Assembly: GCF_900087055.1 (NCBI RefSeq)
Contig: NZ_LT575468.1
Coordinates: 1,178,001 to 1,242,000 of the forward strand
From: Plesiomonas shigelloides
Lineage (GTDB): Bacteria > Pseudomonadota > Gammaproteobacteria > Enterobacterales > CAMTGL01
Reading direction: 5' to 3'
DNA length: 64,000 nt
Position 1 is the first letter of the stretch. Each line of letters begins with the position of its first letter. A program made the translations under genes and the position numbers. This document shows, one piece after another, positions 1 to 10,232 of this stretch. The notes beneath the pieces were generated by a model, which saw nothing but the letters and a program-made list of their open reading frames with translations, was not told the DNA's origin and made no database searches.

Positions 1-457
1 TTTTCTTGGCGCGGCAGAAGGGCTAGATACCAAGGCGCAAAACCGTGGCTTGCTGCAAGCGGTGGATGATTATTGCGCCGAAGCGCAGTTGGATAAAAAC
101 GAGCGTCAGGAATACCGCCAGAAGGTTTACAGCTATTGTAATGAGCAGTTGCAAGCGGGCGAAGAGATTGCGCTGAAAGAGCTGTCTAACGAGTTGCCAG
201 AAGTGGGGGAGCAAAACTTTTATCAGTTTGCCGAGCAACAAGACTACGCACTGGAAGAAACCTTCCCGGCCGATCGCAGCACACTGCGTCAACTGACCAA
301 ATTTACCGGCAGTGGTGGTGGCATTACGCTGAGTTTTGATGCCTTACTGATGGGGGAGCGAATTTTTTGGGATCCAGCCACAGATACCCTGACTATCAAA
401 GGCACGCCACCGAATCTGCGTGATCAGCTGCAGCGCCGTGGTGGCTCTTCTTCTTGA
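1..457 (+). CDS. yejK: Nucleoid-associated protein YejK, C-terminal part
   Basis: The reading frame is open from the window edge (frame starting at base 2) to a TGA at 455-457, so the gene begins upstream of the window. The visible 151 residues match the C-terminal half of E. coli YejK/NdpA as I remember it, including the near-invariant stretches [21 protein letters not shown] and [20 protein letters not shown] close to the end. YejK is a nucleoid-associated protein of the 37-kDa NdpA family; its molecular role is only partly known. It is followed after about 25 bases by a strong bidirectional terminator and converges on rplY, the same arrangement as in E. coli. Confidence 0.95.
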   Translation, partial: FLGAAEGLDTKAQNRGLLQAVDDYCAEAQLDKNERQEYRQKVYSYCNEQLQAGEEIALKELSNELPEVGEQNFYQFAEQQDYALEETFPADRSTLRQLTKFTGSGGGITLSFDALLMGERIFWDPATDTLTIKGTPPNLRDQLQRRGGSSS

Positions 458-474
458 GCGACAAATGATAGATA

Positions 475-507
475 ACAAAAAACGCCGCAATTGCGGCGTT
501 TTTTTCA
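475..507. terminator. Bidirectional terminator between yejK and rplY
   Basis: A perfect 20-base palindrome (481-500, AACGCCGCAA/TTGCGGCGTT) is flanked by an A-run on the left and a T-run on the right, so it can end transcripts from both converging genes. Confidence 0.9.
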
Positions 508-528
508 TCGGTCGAAGCGCGAAAAAAA

Positions 529-819
529 TTAAGCGCGAACGAAGTCGATGTGAGTTACTTTTGGCTTGAACGCGTGACGCTGCATAGCCTGAACTTTAAC
601 TTTTACTTCTTCGCCAGCGATAACCAGAGTCAGTTCGCTGTTGTAGAAAGCGTCATTCTTTTGCACGTTGATGATAGCGTCGTGGTCCAGAACGATAGAT
701 ACTGCTGGCTTGTTGCCACCGTAAACGATAGCAGGGATTTTGTTAGCAGTACGCAGGCGGCGGCTCGCACCCTTACCCTGCTCTTTGTCAGAACGAACTT
801 CAGCGTTGAAAGTGAACAT
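529..819 (-). CDS. rplY: 50S ribosomal protein bL25, short form
   Basis: This 96-residue protein is the 5S rRNA-binding ribosomal protein bL25. It has the family opening [20 protein letters not shown] and the region [10 protein letters not shown], and lacks the C-terminal CTC extension of longer homologues, so it is the short enterobacterial form (about 94 residues in E. coli). The start ATG is at 817-819; the upstream ribosome-binding site (GAGAAA) is weak by comparison with most genes here. It converges on yejK and shares the terminator at 475-507. Confidence 0.97.
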   Translation of the reverse strand: MFTFNAEVRSDKEQGKGASRRLRTANKIPAIVYGGNKPAVSIVLDHDAIINVQKNDAFYNSELTLVIAGEEVKVKVQAMQRHAFKPKVTHIDFVRA

Positions 820-1061
820 TATTGTTTCTCACTTAAGGTTAGTTAAAGGCTTAACGCAGGCGACCCAGCATTAAACCCGAGTAAAACGAGGGCGGATTTT
901 ACCGAAATTATACCCTGACCGCAAATTGAATCTGTCAGTTAGCGCCTTGTTCTGGCAGCGTTGTGGCGCTGACGCAACATGAGAGCTGACATTTTGCCCA
1001 GAAACAGCCTAAAAACGATCCTTATTGATCCTTGCGTATGATCTTGAGGATCGTCTTGTGT

Positions 1062-2828
1062 TTAACCGCGCAGCTCATGAGCTTTGCGAAAGCGTCCTTG
1101 GTAGTCGAAGATTTTGTCGCGGATCTTCAGGTATTTTCCCTGCTGTCGCGCGACAACAAAGTCGGGATGCCGCAGCAAGTCTTGTTGCTTTAAGATATCG
1201 TCGGCATTTTGCCACGCCAACGGCACGCCTGGCGCGCGCTGATGTTGACGCAGGAAGTGCAGGGTAAACACGTGCCGCTGTGCGCTGGTGCTCAGATAGA
1301 AGCGTTCTTTGACATCTGCGCCGTCTTCATCGAAATAGGTGATATCCAGCCATTCGCCTTTACTGTCTTGGCCACTTGCTAGGTGCATGCCTCCGCAGCG
1401 CAGTACCAGCGCATCGCGCAGGTTCAAGGCGGCTTTTAACATATCGTCTGGGTCAACCAATACCTGATCGCATTGCTGACAGCGGCGCGCGGCAATGTCG
1501 TTTTCGGCGCCGCAGTGCGGGCAGCTTTTAAAGCGAAAACGGTAGTCGCACTGTTCGCGAGCGCCATCATCGTCTTCAAACCAGCCCTGACAGCGGCGAC
1601 CAAAGTGCTCAATGACCTGACCGGCGCTGTCTGTTTTGCCCCAAAATTGGTTGGCAAAACCACAGGCAGGGCAAAAAACCTGTACCGGCTGGCTGTCGGA
1701 GGCCGGTTTGTGGCTTCCCACTTCGGGGGTGTACAGGTCGTGCGGGTTGCCGGCGTAGTCCAAAATGAGGCAATCAGCTTTATCGGGAGCGAGGCGCAGA
1801 CCGCGACCGACGATTTGTTGGTACAAACTTACCGATTCGGTCGGGCGCAAAATGGCAATCAGATCCACATGTGGTGCATCAAAGCCGGTAGTCAGTACTG
1901 ACACGTTTACTAGATAGCGCAACGTTTGCGCTTTAAACGCCTGAATCAGCTGATCGCGATCGATGCTCGGCGTATCGCCGGTGATCAACGCCGCTTTACC
2001 GGTAGGTAGCAGGCCGTAGATCTCTTTGGCATGCTCCACGGTGGCGGCAAAAATCATTACCCCGCGTCGCTCGGCAGCATATTCCACCACCTGCGCAATG
2101 ATATGTGGGGTGATCCGCTTTTGCTGACGCAGACTGTCATTGAGTTCGCGTTCGGAAAATAAGCCGTTTTGGTTCGGTTGCAGCTTACTAAAATCGTATT
2201 GCACAACCGGCATATCGAGGCGATGCGGCGGCGTCAGGTAATGGTTCTTAATCATGTAGCGCAGCGGCAGTTCGTAAATACAATCGCGAAACAAGCATTC
2301 GGCGCTGCTATCGGCGCGGGTCATGCCGTGGTAGTGGTAGCGGTAAATCCACCCTTTGCCCAGTCGATAGGGGGTGGCAGTGAGGCCGAGGATCCGCAGC
2401 TGAGGCTGATGGCGGCGTAAGTGGTCGATCACTTGCCGATATTGTGAGTCTTCACTATCACCTACGCGGTGGCATTCATCAATGATCAGCAGGGAAAAGG
2501 CATCATTGAAGGCTTCTAAGTTGCGAGCGACCGATTGTACGCTGCCGAATACCACCTTGCCATCACTCTGTTTGGCATTCAGTCCGGCGGCAAACAAATC
2601 GGCATCCAATCCATAGGCGCAATATTTGGCGTGGTTTTGCTCCACCAACTCTTTCACGTGAGCCAGTACTAACACCCGTCCACGCGCTTTACGAGCCAGC
2701 TCCGCAATCACTAGACTTTTTCCGGCACCGGTGGGCAGCACAATCACCGCAGGCGCGTCGTGGTGGCGAAAGTGGGTAATCACAGCCTGTACGGCTTCGG
2801 TCTGATAGGGGCGGAGAGTAAAAGCCAT
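1062..2828 (-). CDS. radD: SF2 DNA repair helicase-like protein RadD
   Basis: A 588-residue superfamily 2 ATPase matching E. coli RadD (YejH, 586 residues), which acts in double-strand break repair and on RecA-mediated strand exchange. Visible motifs are Walker A (LPTGAGKS, about residues 31-38), DECH box (IIDECHRVG, about 117), TATPYR, and the arginine-finger motif QIVGRGLRL. Two zinc-ribbon clusters lie in the C-terminal half (CPACGF and CPHCGAEN followed by CQQC). I place the start at the ATG at 2826-2828 because the family begins near FTLRPYQ; a TTG five codons upstream (2841-2843) is possible. It is adjacent to rplY as in E. coli. Confidence 0.95.
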   Translation of the reverse strand: MAFTLRPYQTEAVQAVITHFRHHDAPAVIVLPTGAGKSLVIAELARKARGRVLVLAHVKELVEQNHAKYCAYGLDADLFAAGLNAKQSDGKVVFGSVQSVARNLEAFNDAFSLLIIDECHRVGDSEDSQYRQVIDHLRRHQPQLRILGLTATPYRLGKGWIYRYHYHGMTRADSSAECLFRDCIYELPLRYMIKNHYLTPPHRLDMPVVQYDFSKLQPNQNGLFSERELNDSLRQQKRITPHIIAQVVEYAAERRGVMIFAATVEHAKEIYGLLPTGKAALITGDTPSIDRDQLIQAFKAQTLRYLVNVSVLTTGFDAPHVDLIAILRPTESVSLYQQIVGRGLRLAPDKADCLILDYAGNPHDLYTPEVGSHKPASDSQPVQVFCPACGFANQFWGKTDSAGQVIEHFGRRCQGWFEDDDGAREQCDYRFRFKSCPHCGAENDIAARRCQQCDQVLVDPDDMLKAALNLRDALVLRCGGMHLASGQDSKGEWLDITYFDEDGADVKERFYLSTSAQRHVFTLHFLRQHQRAPGVPLAWQNADDILKQQDLLRHPDFVVARQQGKYLKIRDKIFDYQGRFRKAHELRG

Positions 2829-3179
2829 GGAGTCGGTAGCCAAATCTCATCAATAACGCAGACTGGCAGTATACCAGCGGTATCGGCGATTCGGTATGGC
2901 ATGGCCTGGTTTTTTATCCAGTGGCGATCGGTAGTGACCAGTAGCGGCCAGTCGTGAATAGGGCGGCTCCGGTGTAGCGTGGCTCAATTACGTTTGCGAG
3001 TGATTACTCCAGCATCAGAACAATGAAGGGCAATGAAAAGAAATCAGCAGGGATCAGAAATGCAAAGCACATCGCGGGGGATATATTGATTTGAACGGCG
3101 CGACAGTTTTAACGGGTTAATACTGTCACGCGGTTCGATTAGAGGCTTGGGTTGCTATGAGAACCCAAATCGTCGTCTT
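2829..3179. other. Intergenic stretch between radD and the YecH-like gene
   Basis: No convincing gene. It should carry the radD promoter. A 7-bp inverted repeat (TTGGGTT at 3147-3153 and AACCCAA at 3162-3168) lies just downstream of the YecH-like gene but has no clear T-run on the minus strand, so it is at best a weak terminator. Confidence 0.5.
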
Positions 3180-3422
3180 TTAGTGACGGCAAATTTTGTC
3201 TTCCGACGTGCAAAAACCGTCGCCGGCAGGAATGAATTTCCCTTTGCGCTCTAAAAACTCGACCAGCTCTGCCGCTGTCATGTTTTCTGCCGAGCAGGTA
3301 TGAAAACGGGTTTCGGCACCGAATTTTTGTTCAATGGCCGCAATCAACGAGGCTTTGGTAAACGGGGTGCTGGCTTGCAGCATCATGTGCATGACTTCAT
3401 GACCGTGAACTGATGCGCTCAT
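3180..3422 (-). CDS. yecH: YecH-family metal-binding protein (DUF2492)
   Basis: An 80-residue protein matching E. coli YecH. Conserved elements are HGHEVMHMM near the N-terminus, FHTCSAENMTA in the middle and the C-terminal block GDGFCTSEDKICRH. His and Cys are spaced as expected for a small metal-binding fold; the biological role is not established. The start ATG at 3420-3422 has GGAG six bases upstream. It stands alone, about 350 bases upstream of radD on the same strand and downstream of a TraB/GumN-family gene. Confidence 0.88.
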   Translation of the reverse strand: MSASVHGHEVMHMMLQASTPFTKASLIAAIEQKFGAETRFHTCSAENMTAAELVEFLERKGKFIPAGDGFCTSEDKICRH

Positions 3423-3673
3423 GGGGATCTCCGTTGCAGTAATGGGATAGGTTCAAGATAAGTGGTTATCCTAGCATAAAAGATGCATTAATTATCTATG
3501 TTATTGAGTACGGATTTCGCAGAAGGCTAGGTTTTCGAAAATTAGGATCCAGAAAGCCTGCTTGTAGAAAGCTAGGATGCAGCAAATGAGGCGGTAAAAA
3601 GAGAAAATGCCGTCGTCGCAAGCGCGCGTTGACGGCACAGAGATTGAACACACAAAAACTGTGGTAACCGGAT

Positions 3674-4510
3674 CTAGATGAGTTTGGCCGCCGACGTGGA
3701 TGCCGTAGTGGTGGACTGCTGCAGTAACTGCGGCAGGTTATCTTTACCAATTAAGTGCAGCGCACCGACCACCACCATATAACGACCTGGCGGCATGTCT
3801 TTAAGTTTATCGGCCCATTTCTGATTACGCTCTGCCAGCAGTGGGCTGTGCAGGCCATCGGCTAAGTCAGGCACATTGTCCAAGCTCGGAACGGTTTTAT
3901 CGGTACTGACCCACAACGATTCCACTTGCTTCAAGGTGACCGCGGTGTTGTCCCATTCCTCTAAGGTTTCGACCAGCAGCGGCATCCCATCATCTTCCAG
4001 CGTTTCCAGTATATTCATCTGGGTCTGGGAGCCTTCCAGTTCAATGATAGGCAGCGCGCGTTGGCGTGCGTGCTGCAGAATTTGGTAATCGACACCGTAT
4101 TCGGCGCTCATCCCCAGTTTTTGTGCTTGCATGGCTTGCAAGGTGAGCGCCGCTTGCCATGGATGCAAACTGTTCAGTAACGGCACAGAAAGCCCCGTTT
4201 CATGGGCATATTTTTCCAGTAGCGCAAACTGCTCGGTATTCAGACGGGCAGACAGCGGTTGAGTTGGTGGCGCGATTGGCGCCAGTGGTTCAGAGGCCGT
4301 AATATCGGCTTCGACAATCAGGGCATCGACCTGATCCAGACGTTCGAGCAGCGAGGCCGGCAGTGTTGCCAAGCGATCGCTAGCCATATGGATGCTGCCG
4401 ACCAGCTCCAGATCAACATCATCCATGCGGACATCCACCGCGGGATAAGCTTGTGCCAGCGGAGAGATTAATCCCAGCCACAGGGCGAGCCTGCTAAAAA
4501 GTTTTTTCAT
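3674..4510 (-). CDS. TraB/GumN-family secreted protein (YbaP-like)
   Basis: A 278-residue protein with a Sec signal peptide (MKKLFSRLALWLGLISPLAQA). It carries the two GxxH motifs that define the TraB/GumN (Tiki-like) family: GSIHM at about residues 38-42 and GALHL near the C-terminus, between which lies an all-helical region. Eukaryotic Tiki members are metalloproteases; activity of bacterial YbaP/GumN proteins is not established, so function is inferred only by fold. The start at 4508-4510 has GGAG seven bases upstream; an upstream in-frame codon at 4624 would add 38 residues in front of the signal peptide and is unlikely. Confidence 0.82.
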   Translation of the reverse strand: MKKLFSRLALWLGLISPLAQAYPAVDVRMDDVDLELVGSIHMASDRLATLPASLLERLDQVDALIVEADITASEPLAPIAPPTQPLSARLNTEQFALLEKYAHETGLSVPLLNSLHPWQAALTLQAMQAQKLGMSAEYGVDYQILQHARQRALPIIELEGSQTQMNILETLEDDGMPLLVETLEEWDNTAVTLKQVESLWVSTDKTVPSLDNVPDLADGLHSPLLAERNQKWADKLKDMPPGRYMVVVGALHLIGKDNLPQLLQQSTTTASTSAAKLI

Positions 4511-4802
4511 AACCTGCTCCGTAACGACAGACAGCGCGTACCGTCGGCTTAGCGGCAGTGAGAGATGCAGAGTGTCGCCAGTGGTGACCGGTGAGTGGGC
4601 TCGGGCACTGAACGTGTCTTTCATCTTTCACTCCCATTCTCTTACTACTAAGAGTAAGTATTTATAGTGGGTACCTATAGTAAGAAAATGGGGCCGGCAG
4701 AAAGTTCCTGCAAGCCCCGTAATGAAAATTGTTTCTCTTTACTGCGATTTTACTGTGATACCGCAGTGTTATCGGCGGTGATGGCGTAGCACGCTATCCA
4801 CA

Positions 4803-5249
4803 TCAGGCACCGTTGTGGCGGCTAAACGCGGTTCGATTGCCTGTCGCATCAAAGGTCACGACCGTGTACGGATCGCGGCGATCGCCTTGCTCCATACCTG
4901 GGCTACCCACCGGCATCCCCGGGGTGCTGATGCCGCTAATCGCCGGTTTTTCTTTGAGCAGGCGCGCAACATCTGAGGCTGGGACATGCCCCTCAATCGC
5001 GTAATCGCCCACAATGGCGGTGTGGCAAGACATCAGCTCTGGGGTAATGTGGTGTTTTTGTTTCAGCTGATACAGGGCGTTGTCATCCAACATCACCGTA
5101 GTGACTTCATAGCCTGCCTGTTGCATGTGCTTGGCCCATTCTGAGCAGCAGCCGCAAGACGGCGATTTGTACATGGTGATGCCGGTGGTCGCGGCGAAGC
5201 CGGAAGCGGAGACTAGCCCCAGTGCCGCGGCAAATAACGCTCGTTTCAT
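4803..5249 (-). CDS. DUF411 protein, putative periplasmic copper-binding protein
   Basis: A 148-residue protein with an N-terminal signal peptide ending about FAA, then a thioredoxin-like DUF411 domain with the cysteine motif SCGCC (Cys32, 34, 35) and SCHTAIVGDY further on. DUF411 proteins are commonly encoded beside copper-resistance genes and are thought to bind metal. Here the gene begins 36 bases after copA on the same strand, which supports a copper operon. Two adjacent ATGs compete; I choose the second (5247-5249) because AGGAG then lies five bases upstream, whereas the first (5250-5252) would leave only two. Confidence 0.85.
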   Translation of the reverse strand: MKRALFAAALGLVSASGFAATTGITMYKSPSCGCCSEWAKHMQQAGYEVTTVMLDDNALYQLKQKHHITPELMSCHTAIVGDYAIEGHVPASDVARLLKEKPAISGISTPGMPVGSPGMEQGDRRDPYTVVTFDATGNRTAFSRHNGA

Positions 5250-5285
5250 CATGACTCCTTTAAGTAATGGTTCCTGTGTTACGGT

Positions 5286-8200
5286 TTACTGGTCACCGAC
5301 GTTTGACTTGAGATCAGCCTCTGCCGGTGAATTTTCGGGGGTAAAGCGCAATAACCGGTTAGCGTTAGAAACCACGGTGATCGATGACAGTGCCATCGCA
5401 CCACCGGCGACAATCGGATTAAGCAATACACCCAAGAACGGATACAAAATCCCTGCGGCAATCGGAATACCCAGGCTGTTGTAGACAAACGCACCAAACA
5501 GGTTTTGTTTCATATTGCGCATCACTGCGCGTGACAGCTCCATGGCATCGGCAACACCGTGCAAACTATGACGCATCAAGGTCATGGCCGCGGTTTCGAT
5601 AGCCACATCACTCCCGCCACCCATGGCAATCCCAACATCCGCTTGAGCAAGCGCTGGGGCATCGTTGATGCCATCGCCAATCATGGCGACCACGTGGCCT
5701 TGCTGTTGCAGCTCAGTGATGGCGGCCGCTTTACCGTCAGGCAGTACGCCAGCAATTACCTGATCGATCCCTGCTTCTTTGGCGATAGCATTGGCAGTGA
5801 TAGGGTTATCACCGGTCAGCATCACCAAACGGAAACCGTCGTGGTGCAGGCGTTGCAAGGCGCTGATACTGTCGGCCCGCAGCGGATCGCGAATTTCCAG
5901 CAGGGCAATCAGCTGTTGCTCACGCGCCAGCAGAACCGGCGTGACACCACGGGACGCTGCTTGTTCTAGCTGTGCTTGAACGGCGCTGGTATCAATGCCG
6001 TTTTGCATCATCAGTGCCATGTTACCGAGTAGCAGTCGCTGCCCATCGGCGCGCGCTTCCACGCCAAGGCCGCGCAGGGTGCGAAACTCGGTCACAGCAG
6101 GCAGGGTTAAGCCTTGCGCTTTTTGCAGTACCGCCAGCGCCAGCGGGTGACTGGAGCCTTGCTCTAATGCGCCAGCCCATTGCAGCACCTGCTGCTCATC
6201 GGCATCGGCCAGACAGGTAACGGCAGTGACTTGTGGACGCCCTTCGGTCAAGGTGCCGGTTTTGTCGAACACCAAGGTATTGACCTTGCTGGCTTGTTGC
6301 AGCGCATCGGCATCGCGGATCAGCACGCCGAATTCAGCGGCGCGACCAACACCAGAGATAATCGACATCGGGGTCGCCAGACCCAGCGCACACGGGCAAG
6401 CAATGATCAGCACGGTGGTGGCGACAGACAGCGCATAGGCGATTTGCGGCTGCGGCCCCACGAAATACCAAATCAAGCCACTGACGATCGCAATCGCGAC
6501 CACCACGGGAACGAATACCGCCGAGATTCGATCGGCAATGCGACCTATTTCCGGCTTACTGCTCTGGGCATTACGCACCAGATGGATAATGCGCGACAGG
6601 GTGGTCTGGCTACCGACCGCTTTAGCGGTAAACAGCAGGCTGCCGTCTTGCACCAGCGTGCCGGCATGTACGGTATCGCCATGCTGTTTTTGCTGCGGGA
6701 TTGGCTCGCCGGTCAGCATGGCTTCATCCAACCAAGCTTCGCCGCTGCTGACTTCCCCGTCGACCGGAACCCGATCGCCCGTAGTCAGACGCAGTACCAT
6801 CCCTGTTTGAACCTCGGCCAGCGGCATGACTTGCTCGCTGCCATCGGCGTGTACCACGCGGGCGGTAGGCGGCGTCAGATCCAGCAAACGTTCCAGCGCG
6901 GCAGAAGAGCGTGAGCGCGCTTTTTGCTCCAGCGCATGCCCGACGTTAATCAGACCGATGATCATGGTGCTGGCTTCGAAATAGAGATGCCGCGCTTCAG
7001 GCGGGAACCATTGTGGCCATAAGGTCACCACCATCGAGTACAGCCATGCCACACCGGTGCCGAGCGCCACTAAGGTATCCATCGTCGCCGAGCCATTTTT
7101 CAATGCGCGCCATGCGCTGACATAAAAATGGCGACCGGTAAGGATCATCACCAGCAGCGTCAAGCTACCCAGCCAGGTCCACAGGGTCTGGTTATCGGCG
7201 GTGATCATCATGTTGTCGCCGATCATGCCCCAGATCATCAGCGGGACACCGGTTCCCAACGCGACGATGGATTGCCAGGTTAAGCGTTTGAGGTTCGCGG
7301 CGGCGGCCTTTTGCTGTTTCTCGCGGCGCAGCGCTTCGTCTACCACCACTTCGGCTTGATAGCCGGCATCTGACACGGCCTGTACCAGCGCCTGTGGCTG
7401 TGGATGGCCCATCACTAACGCAGTTCGCTCGGCCAGATTCACCCGTGCTTGCTGTACACCCGGTACCGCCTGCAGGGCGTTTTGTACTTTGGTGACACAG
7501 CTGGCACAACTGAGCCCGGTGAGCATCAATTGGATGGCATCGTCATCGGCGGCGTGATTAACGCTCGCCGCGGTGGGGGCGGCGGCACTCTTCGGTTCAA
7601 CCTGCGCCTCGGTTGGTGCAGGTATAGTAGACTGCGTGGCGGCTGAAGGCTCAGCGACAGGGCATGCCTGCATCGCCTCAGCCACCTCTTGAGTCACCGG
7701 AGCGCGCACAGTTTCTACGCCCTCCGGATCAGGCTTTTTTACTGTGCTCTCCGCTGTCGCATCGGCCAGTTGGGCGTGATAACCCGCCGCTTCGACCGCA
7801 GCAATCAGTGCCGCGCTATCGGCAGTGCCGTCGACTTCGGCGCGGGTTTTACTCACGCGTGCATCGGAGACGCCGCTGACTGCCAGTAACGCAGTGCGCG
7901 TTGCGTGTTCGCAGCTTTCGCACGCCAGTCCGCTGAGTGCCAATACCGTAACGGGCGCGCTGGTTTGTGCGGTTTCAGTGTTAGTGGCAGATTCAGCTAC
8001 CTGTGCTTGATAACCGGCCGCGGTGACGGCGGCAATCAGCGCATCGGCTGACGCGCTACCGAAAATTCGTGCGGAAGTTTTATCGACTTCGGCGCTGACG
8101 ACACCGCTGACCGCTTCCAGCGCGGCTTGAGTTTTGGCCACGCAGCTGCCGCAGGCTAGGCCATTTAAAGACAAGATCAGATCGGGTTTGTTCGCAGTCA

Positions 8201-8390
8201 TCGCTTGATACCCCAGTGCGTTAATTTGTTGGATGAGTTCGTCCACGGGGGCGTCACCGATCACCTTGGCATACTGCGGGGTGGCGGTCACGTCGGTTAC
8301 ATTTGACAGCGTCAACAGGGTGTTTTTCACTTTGTTGGCGCAACCCATGCACTTTAAGCCCTCAAGGGCTAGCAAAACGGTCGTTGGCAT
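5286..8390 (-). CDS. copA: Cu(I)-exporting P1B-type ATPase CopA with four HMA domains
   Basis: About 1034 residues. The protein pumps Cu(I) from cytoplasm to periplasm. Four N-terminal heavy-metal-associated domains carry CMGC, CGSC, CESC and CASC at about residues 14, 80, 157 and 295; the third and fourth are separated by a Pro/Ala-rich linker. The ATPase core is complete: TGE actuator loop (about 560), CPC in the transmembrane metal site (about 666), DKTGT phosphorylation site (about 710), and [10 protein letters not shown] hinge. E. coli CopA has two HMA domains and 834 residues, so this is an enlarged version. AAGGA lies nine bases before the ATG at 8388-8390; the ATG at 8399 directly abuts that site and is less likely. 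Transcribed divergently from cueR through the promoter at 8438-8468. Confidence 0.95.
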   Translation of the reverse strand: MPTTVLLALEGLKCMGCANKVKNTLLTLSNVTDVTATPQYAKVIGDAPVDELIQQINALGYQAMTANKPDLILSLNGLACGSCVAKTQAALEAVSGVVSAEVDKTSARIFGSASADALIAAVTAAGYQAQVAESATNTETAQTSAPVTVLALSGLACESCEHATRTALLAVSGVSDARVSKTRAEVDGTADSAALIAAVEAAGYHAQLADATAESTVKKPDPEGVETVRAPVTQEVAEAMQACPVAEPSAATQSTIPAPTEAQVEPKSAAAPTAASVNHAADDDAIQLMLTGLSCASCVTKVQNALQAVPGVQQARVNLAERTALVMGHPQPQALVQAVSDAGYQAEVVVDEALRREKQQKAAAANLKRLTWQSIVALGTGVPLMIWGMIGDNMMITADNQTLWTWLGSLTLLVMILTGRHFYVSAWRALKNGSATMDTLVALGTGVAWLYSMVVTLWPQWFPPEARHLYFEASTMIIGLINVGHALEQKARSRSSAALERLLDLTPPTARVVHADGSEQVMPLAEVQTGMVLRLTTGDRVPVDGEVSSGEAWLDEAMLTGEPIPQQKQHGDTVHAGTLVQDGSLLFTAKAVGSQTTLSRIIHLVRNAQSSKPEIGRIADRISAVFVPVVVAIAIVSGLIWYFVGPQPQIAYALSVATTVLIIACPCALGLATPMSIISGVGRAAEFGVLIRDADALQQASKVNTLVFDKTGTLTEGRPQVTAVTCLADADEQQVLQWAGALEQGSSHPLALAVLQKAQGLTLPAVTEFRTLRGLGVEARADGQRLLLGNMALMMQNGIDTSAVQAQLEQAASRGVTPVLLAREQQLIALLEIRDPLRADSISALQRLHHDGFRLVMLTGDNPITANAIAKEAGIDQVIAGVLPDGKAAAITELQQQGHVVAMIGDGINDAPALAQADVGIAMGGGSDVAIETAAMTLMRHSLHGVADAMELSRAVMRNMKQNLFGAFVYNSLGIPIAAGILYPFLGVLLNPIVAGGAMALSSITVVSNANRLLRFTPENSPAEADLKSNVGDQ

Positions 8391-8437
8391 GTGATGCATT
8401 CCTTTTTCTGGTTACGCAATTGAATTACTGTAGAGTT

Positions 8438-8468
8438 ACGATAAAGGTTACAGCAAGGGGAAGGTCAA
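8438..8468 (-). promoter_or_regulatory. CueR-type copA promoter and operator
   Basis: On the minus strand TTGACC (-35, 8468-8463) and TATCGT (-10, 8443-8438) are 19 bp apart, the over-long spacing typical of MerR-family promoters. Between and over them lies CCTTCCCCTTGCTGTAACC (8464-8446), nearly identical in its left half to the E. coli copA CueR operator; the right arm is degenerate (GTAACC where E. coli has GGAAGG). Confidence 0.85.
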
Positions 8469-8503
8469 GCAGATCTTTCAAGCGTTAATTTAGGTAAATA
8501 AGC

Positions 8504-8947
8504 ATGAATATCAGCGACGTGGCAAAACAGACCGGATTGACGGCAAAAACTCTGCGTTTTTATGAAGATAAAGGGCTGGTGATGCCGATGCGGCAAGACA
8601 ACGGCTATCGCTTTTATAACGCTAAACATGTCGAGGAGCTGACGTTATTGCGTCAAGCGCGTCAGGTCGGCTTTACGCTGGAAGAGTGTGCCGAGCTGCT
8701 GGCGCTGTTTCGCAATCCGGCGCGGCACAGTGCCGATGTGAAAGCCAAGACCGAGCAGAAGATTGCCCAACTGGAACAGCAAATTGCCGATTTGCAGCAG
8801 ATGCGCACGACCTTGCATGCGCTGGTGGATGCGTGTCCGGGTAATGAAGAGGCCGATTGCCCCATTATCTCCGGATTAAGTGGCGCTTGCCATGCCGCCG
8901 CCCCGCATGTCGAGACGGCCTGCAAAAAAGCGCATCCAGCTAAATAA
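8504..8947 (+). CDS. cueR: Copper-responsive MerR-family regulator CueR
   Basis: A 147-residue MerR-family activator. The winged helix covers about residues 1-70 ([20 protein letters not shown]), followed by a dimerisation helix and the metal-binding loop CPGNEEADC with Cys111 and Cys119, the two Cu(I) ligands of CueR. A further Cys/His-containing tail ([16 protein letters not shown]) is present. It is divergent from copA and almost certainly controls it through the 19-bp-spacer promoter between them. A weak AGG lies about nine bases before the ATG. Confidence 0.95.
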   Translation: MNISDVAKQTGLTAKTLRFYEDKGLVMPMRQDNGYRFYNAKHVEELTLLRQARQVGFTLEECAELLALFRNPARHSADVKAKTEQKIAQLEQQIADLQQMRTTLHALVDACPGNEEADCPIISGLSGACHAAAPHVETACKKAHPAK

Positions 8948-9028
8948 CACCCTACATAACATCACCGTTTCGAGCCGGTTTCGGGCATTTTCATTGTCAG
9001 TGGGAATGGATGGTAAACCGCAGGCATT

Positions 9029-9054
9029 AAAAAACCTCCCGCGGGAGGTTTTTT
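9029..9054. terminator. Bidirectional terminator after cueR
   Basis: Palindrome AAAACCTCCCGC/GCGGGAGGTTTT with A-run and T-run on either side, between converging cueR and the TDT transporter gene. Confidence 0.92.
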
Positions 9055-9106
9055 GTTGGTGTCTGTTTTGCGCGTTCTGTCTCAATGTCGACAGAGATTA
9101 AGTCAC

Positions 9107-10129
9107 TTAACCGGCTTTGTGGGCAACCACAGACTCTTTTTTCTGGATATTGTTGTTGCCAGCATCGTTATTCTGCGCAGTGCCACGTGGCAGGTAGTTC
9201 CACAGATAACGAACCGCGACATAACCGATGATGATACTGGCCACAATCAGTTCAAGGTTAGCCAGTTGATGCACTTGGTTGACATAGTATGGGTTAATGT
9301 TCCAGTGACGCATCAGGTTAGTCAGTTTAAACAGCGCGGTTGCACCAATGGCCATCGGGAAGGTGAAGGCCGCATAACCTGGGCTAAATGGCAGACGCAG
9401 CAGATGGAAGAATGCCAAGTAAATCAGGAATGTCATCAGTACCGCGATACCAAACAGCAGCGCCACAATCACCGGAGACGGATTTGACATCACGGTCAGG
9501 TAACCGGCCAGAGACAGACTTGCTGGTGCGGCCATGATAGCGATGGTTGGCTTAGAGCCATCCGGCACGTTGTGAGTAAAGATAAAGCGATACAGCATCA
9601 TTGGCAGCATCACGGCGTAGCACAGCATACCGAAGTTTTGCAGATACTGGGCCACTTCACGCAGTACTGGGTTGTTCGGTACAGATACCGCCGCCACGAT
9701 GATCCCAATTGGCGGTACGAACCAGCTTGGTACCATGTGATGCAAGGAAAAATCACGAGCACGATGCACGGTAAACACAGCTAAGAAGATCAGGTGCAAT
9801 ACCACCGCGCCAATCCACAGCGCAGCACCGATAGACGGTGAGTAGTGATCGACAGTCGCCGAAACCACCATGGTGCCCATCGCAAAGGTTGGCGCCACGC
9901 TACCCACTACTGGGTGAGCCAGATCATCCAGCAACAGTTGTGGATGCAGAATAAATTTAATAGCGACGACGCTAAGCAGCGCACCGCCAATGATGGCGCC
10001 GATTAATTGTGCGTTTCCGTGGAAAGATCCAAAGTTTTCCCAACACCAAAAAATACTTGCAATACCCAGAGCCAATCCCGCCATGGGGGTAGGAACTTTA
10101 CCAATCTTTCTATGCACTGACTTAATCAT
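9107..10129 (-). CDS. TDT-family (TehA/SLAC1-like) membrane transporter
   Basis: A 340-residue integral membrane protein with about ten hydrophobic segments, opening with KIGKVPTPMAGLALGIAS, a signature of the tellurite-resistance/dicarboxylate transporter (TDT) family that includes TehA, plant SLAC1 and the yeast sulfite pump Ssu1. The substrate cannot be read from the sequence. The start ATG at 10127-10129 has GAGG five bases upstream; an open frame continues upstream to 10396 but lacks family similarity. It is divergent from a LysR regulator gene with 103 bases between, so that regulator probably controls it. Confidence 0.88.
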   Translation of the reverse strand: MIKSVHRKIGKVPTPMAGLALGIASIFWCWENFGSFHGNAQLIGAIIGGALLSVVAIKFILHPQLLLDDLAHPVVGSVAPTFAMGTMVVSATVDHYSPSIGAALWIGAVVLHLIFLAVFTVHRARDFSLHHMVPSWFVPPIGIIVAAVSVPNNPVLREVAQYLQNFGMLCYAVMLPMMLYRFIFTHNVPDGSKPTIAIMAAPASLSLAGYLTVMSNPSPVIVALLFGIAVLMTFLIYLAFFHLLRLPFSPGYAAFTFPMAIGATALFKLTNLMRHWNINPYYVNQVHQLANLELIVASIIIGYVAVRYLWNYLPRGTAQNNDAGNNNIQKKESVVAHKAG

Positions 10130-10166
10130 GGGTGCCTCAAACAGTCTTATTTCAATGTCAGCTATC

Positions 10167-10183
10167 ATAACTATTTTTGTTAA
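10167..10183. promoter_or_regulatory. Candidate LysR-type operator
   Basis: ATAAC-N7-GTTAA in the 103-base divergent intergenic region is an imperfect inverted repeat of the size expected for a LysR-family binding site. Assignment to the neighbouring regulator is inference. Confidence 0.35.
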
Positions 10184-10232
10184 GTCATAATATTTGAATA
10201 AATTAAATACATCGTTCAGAAAGGTTGAATGT

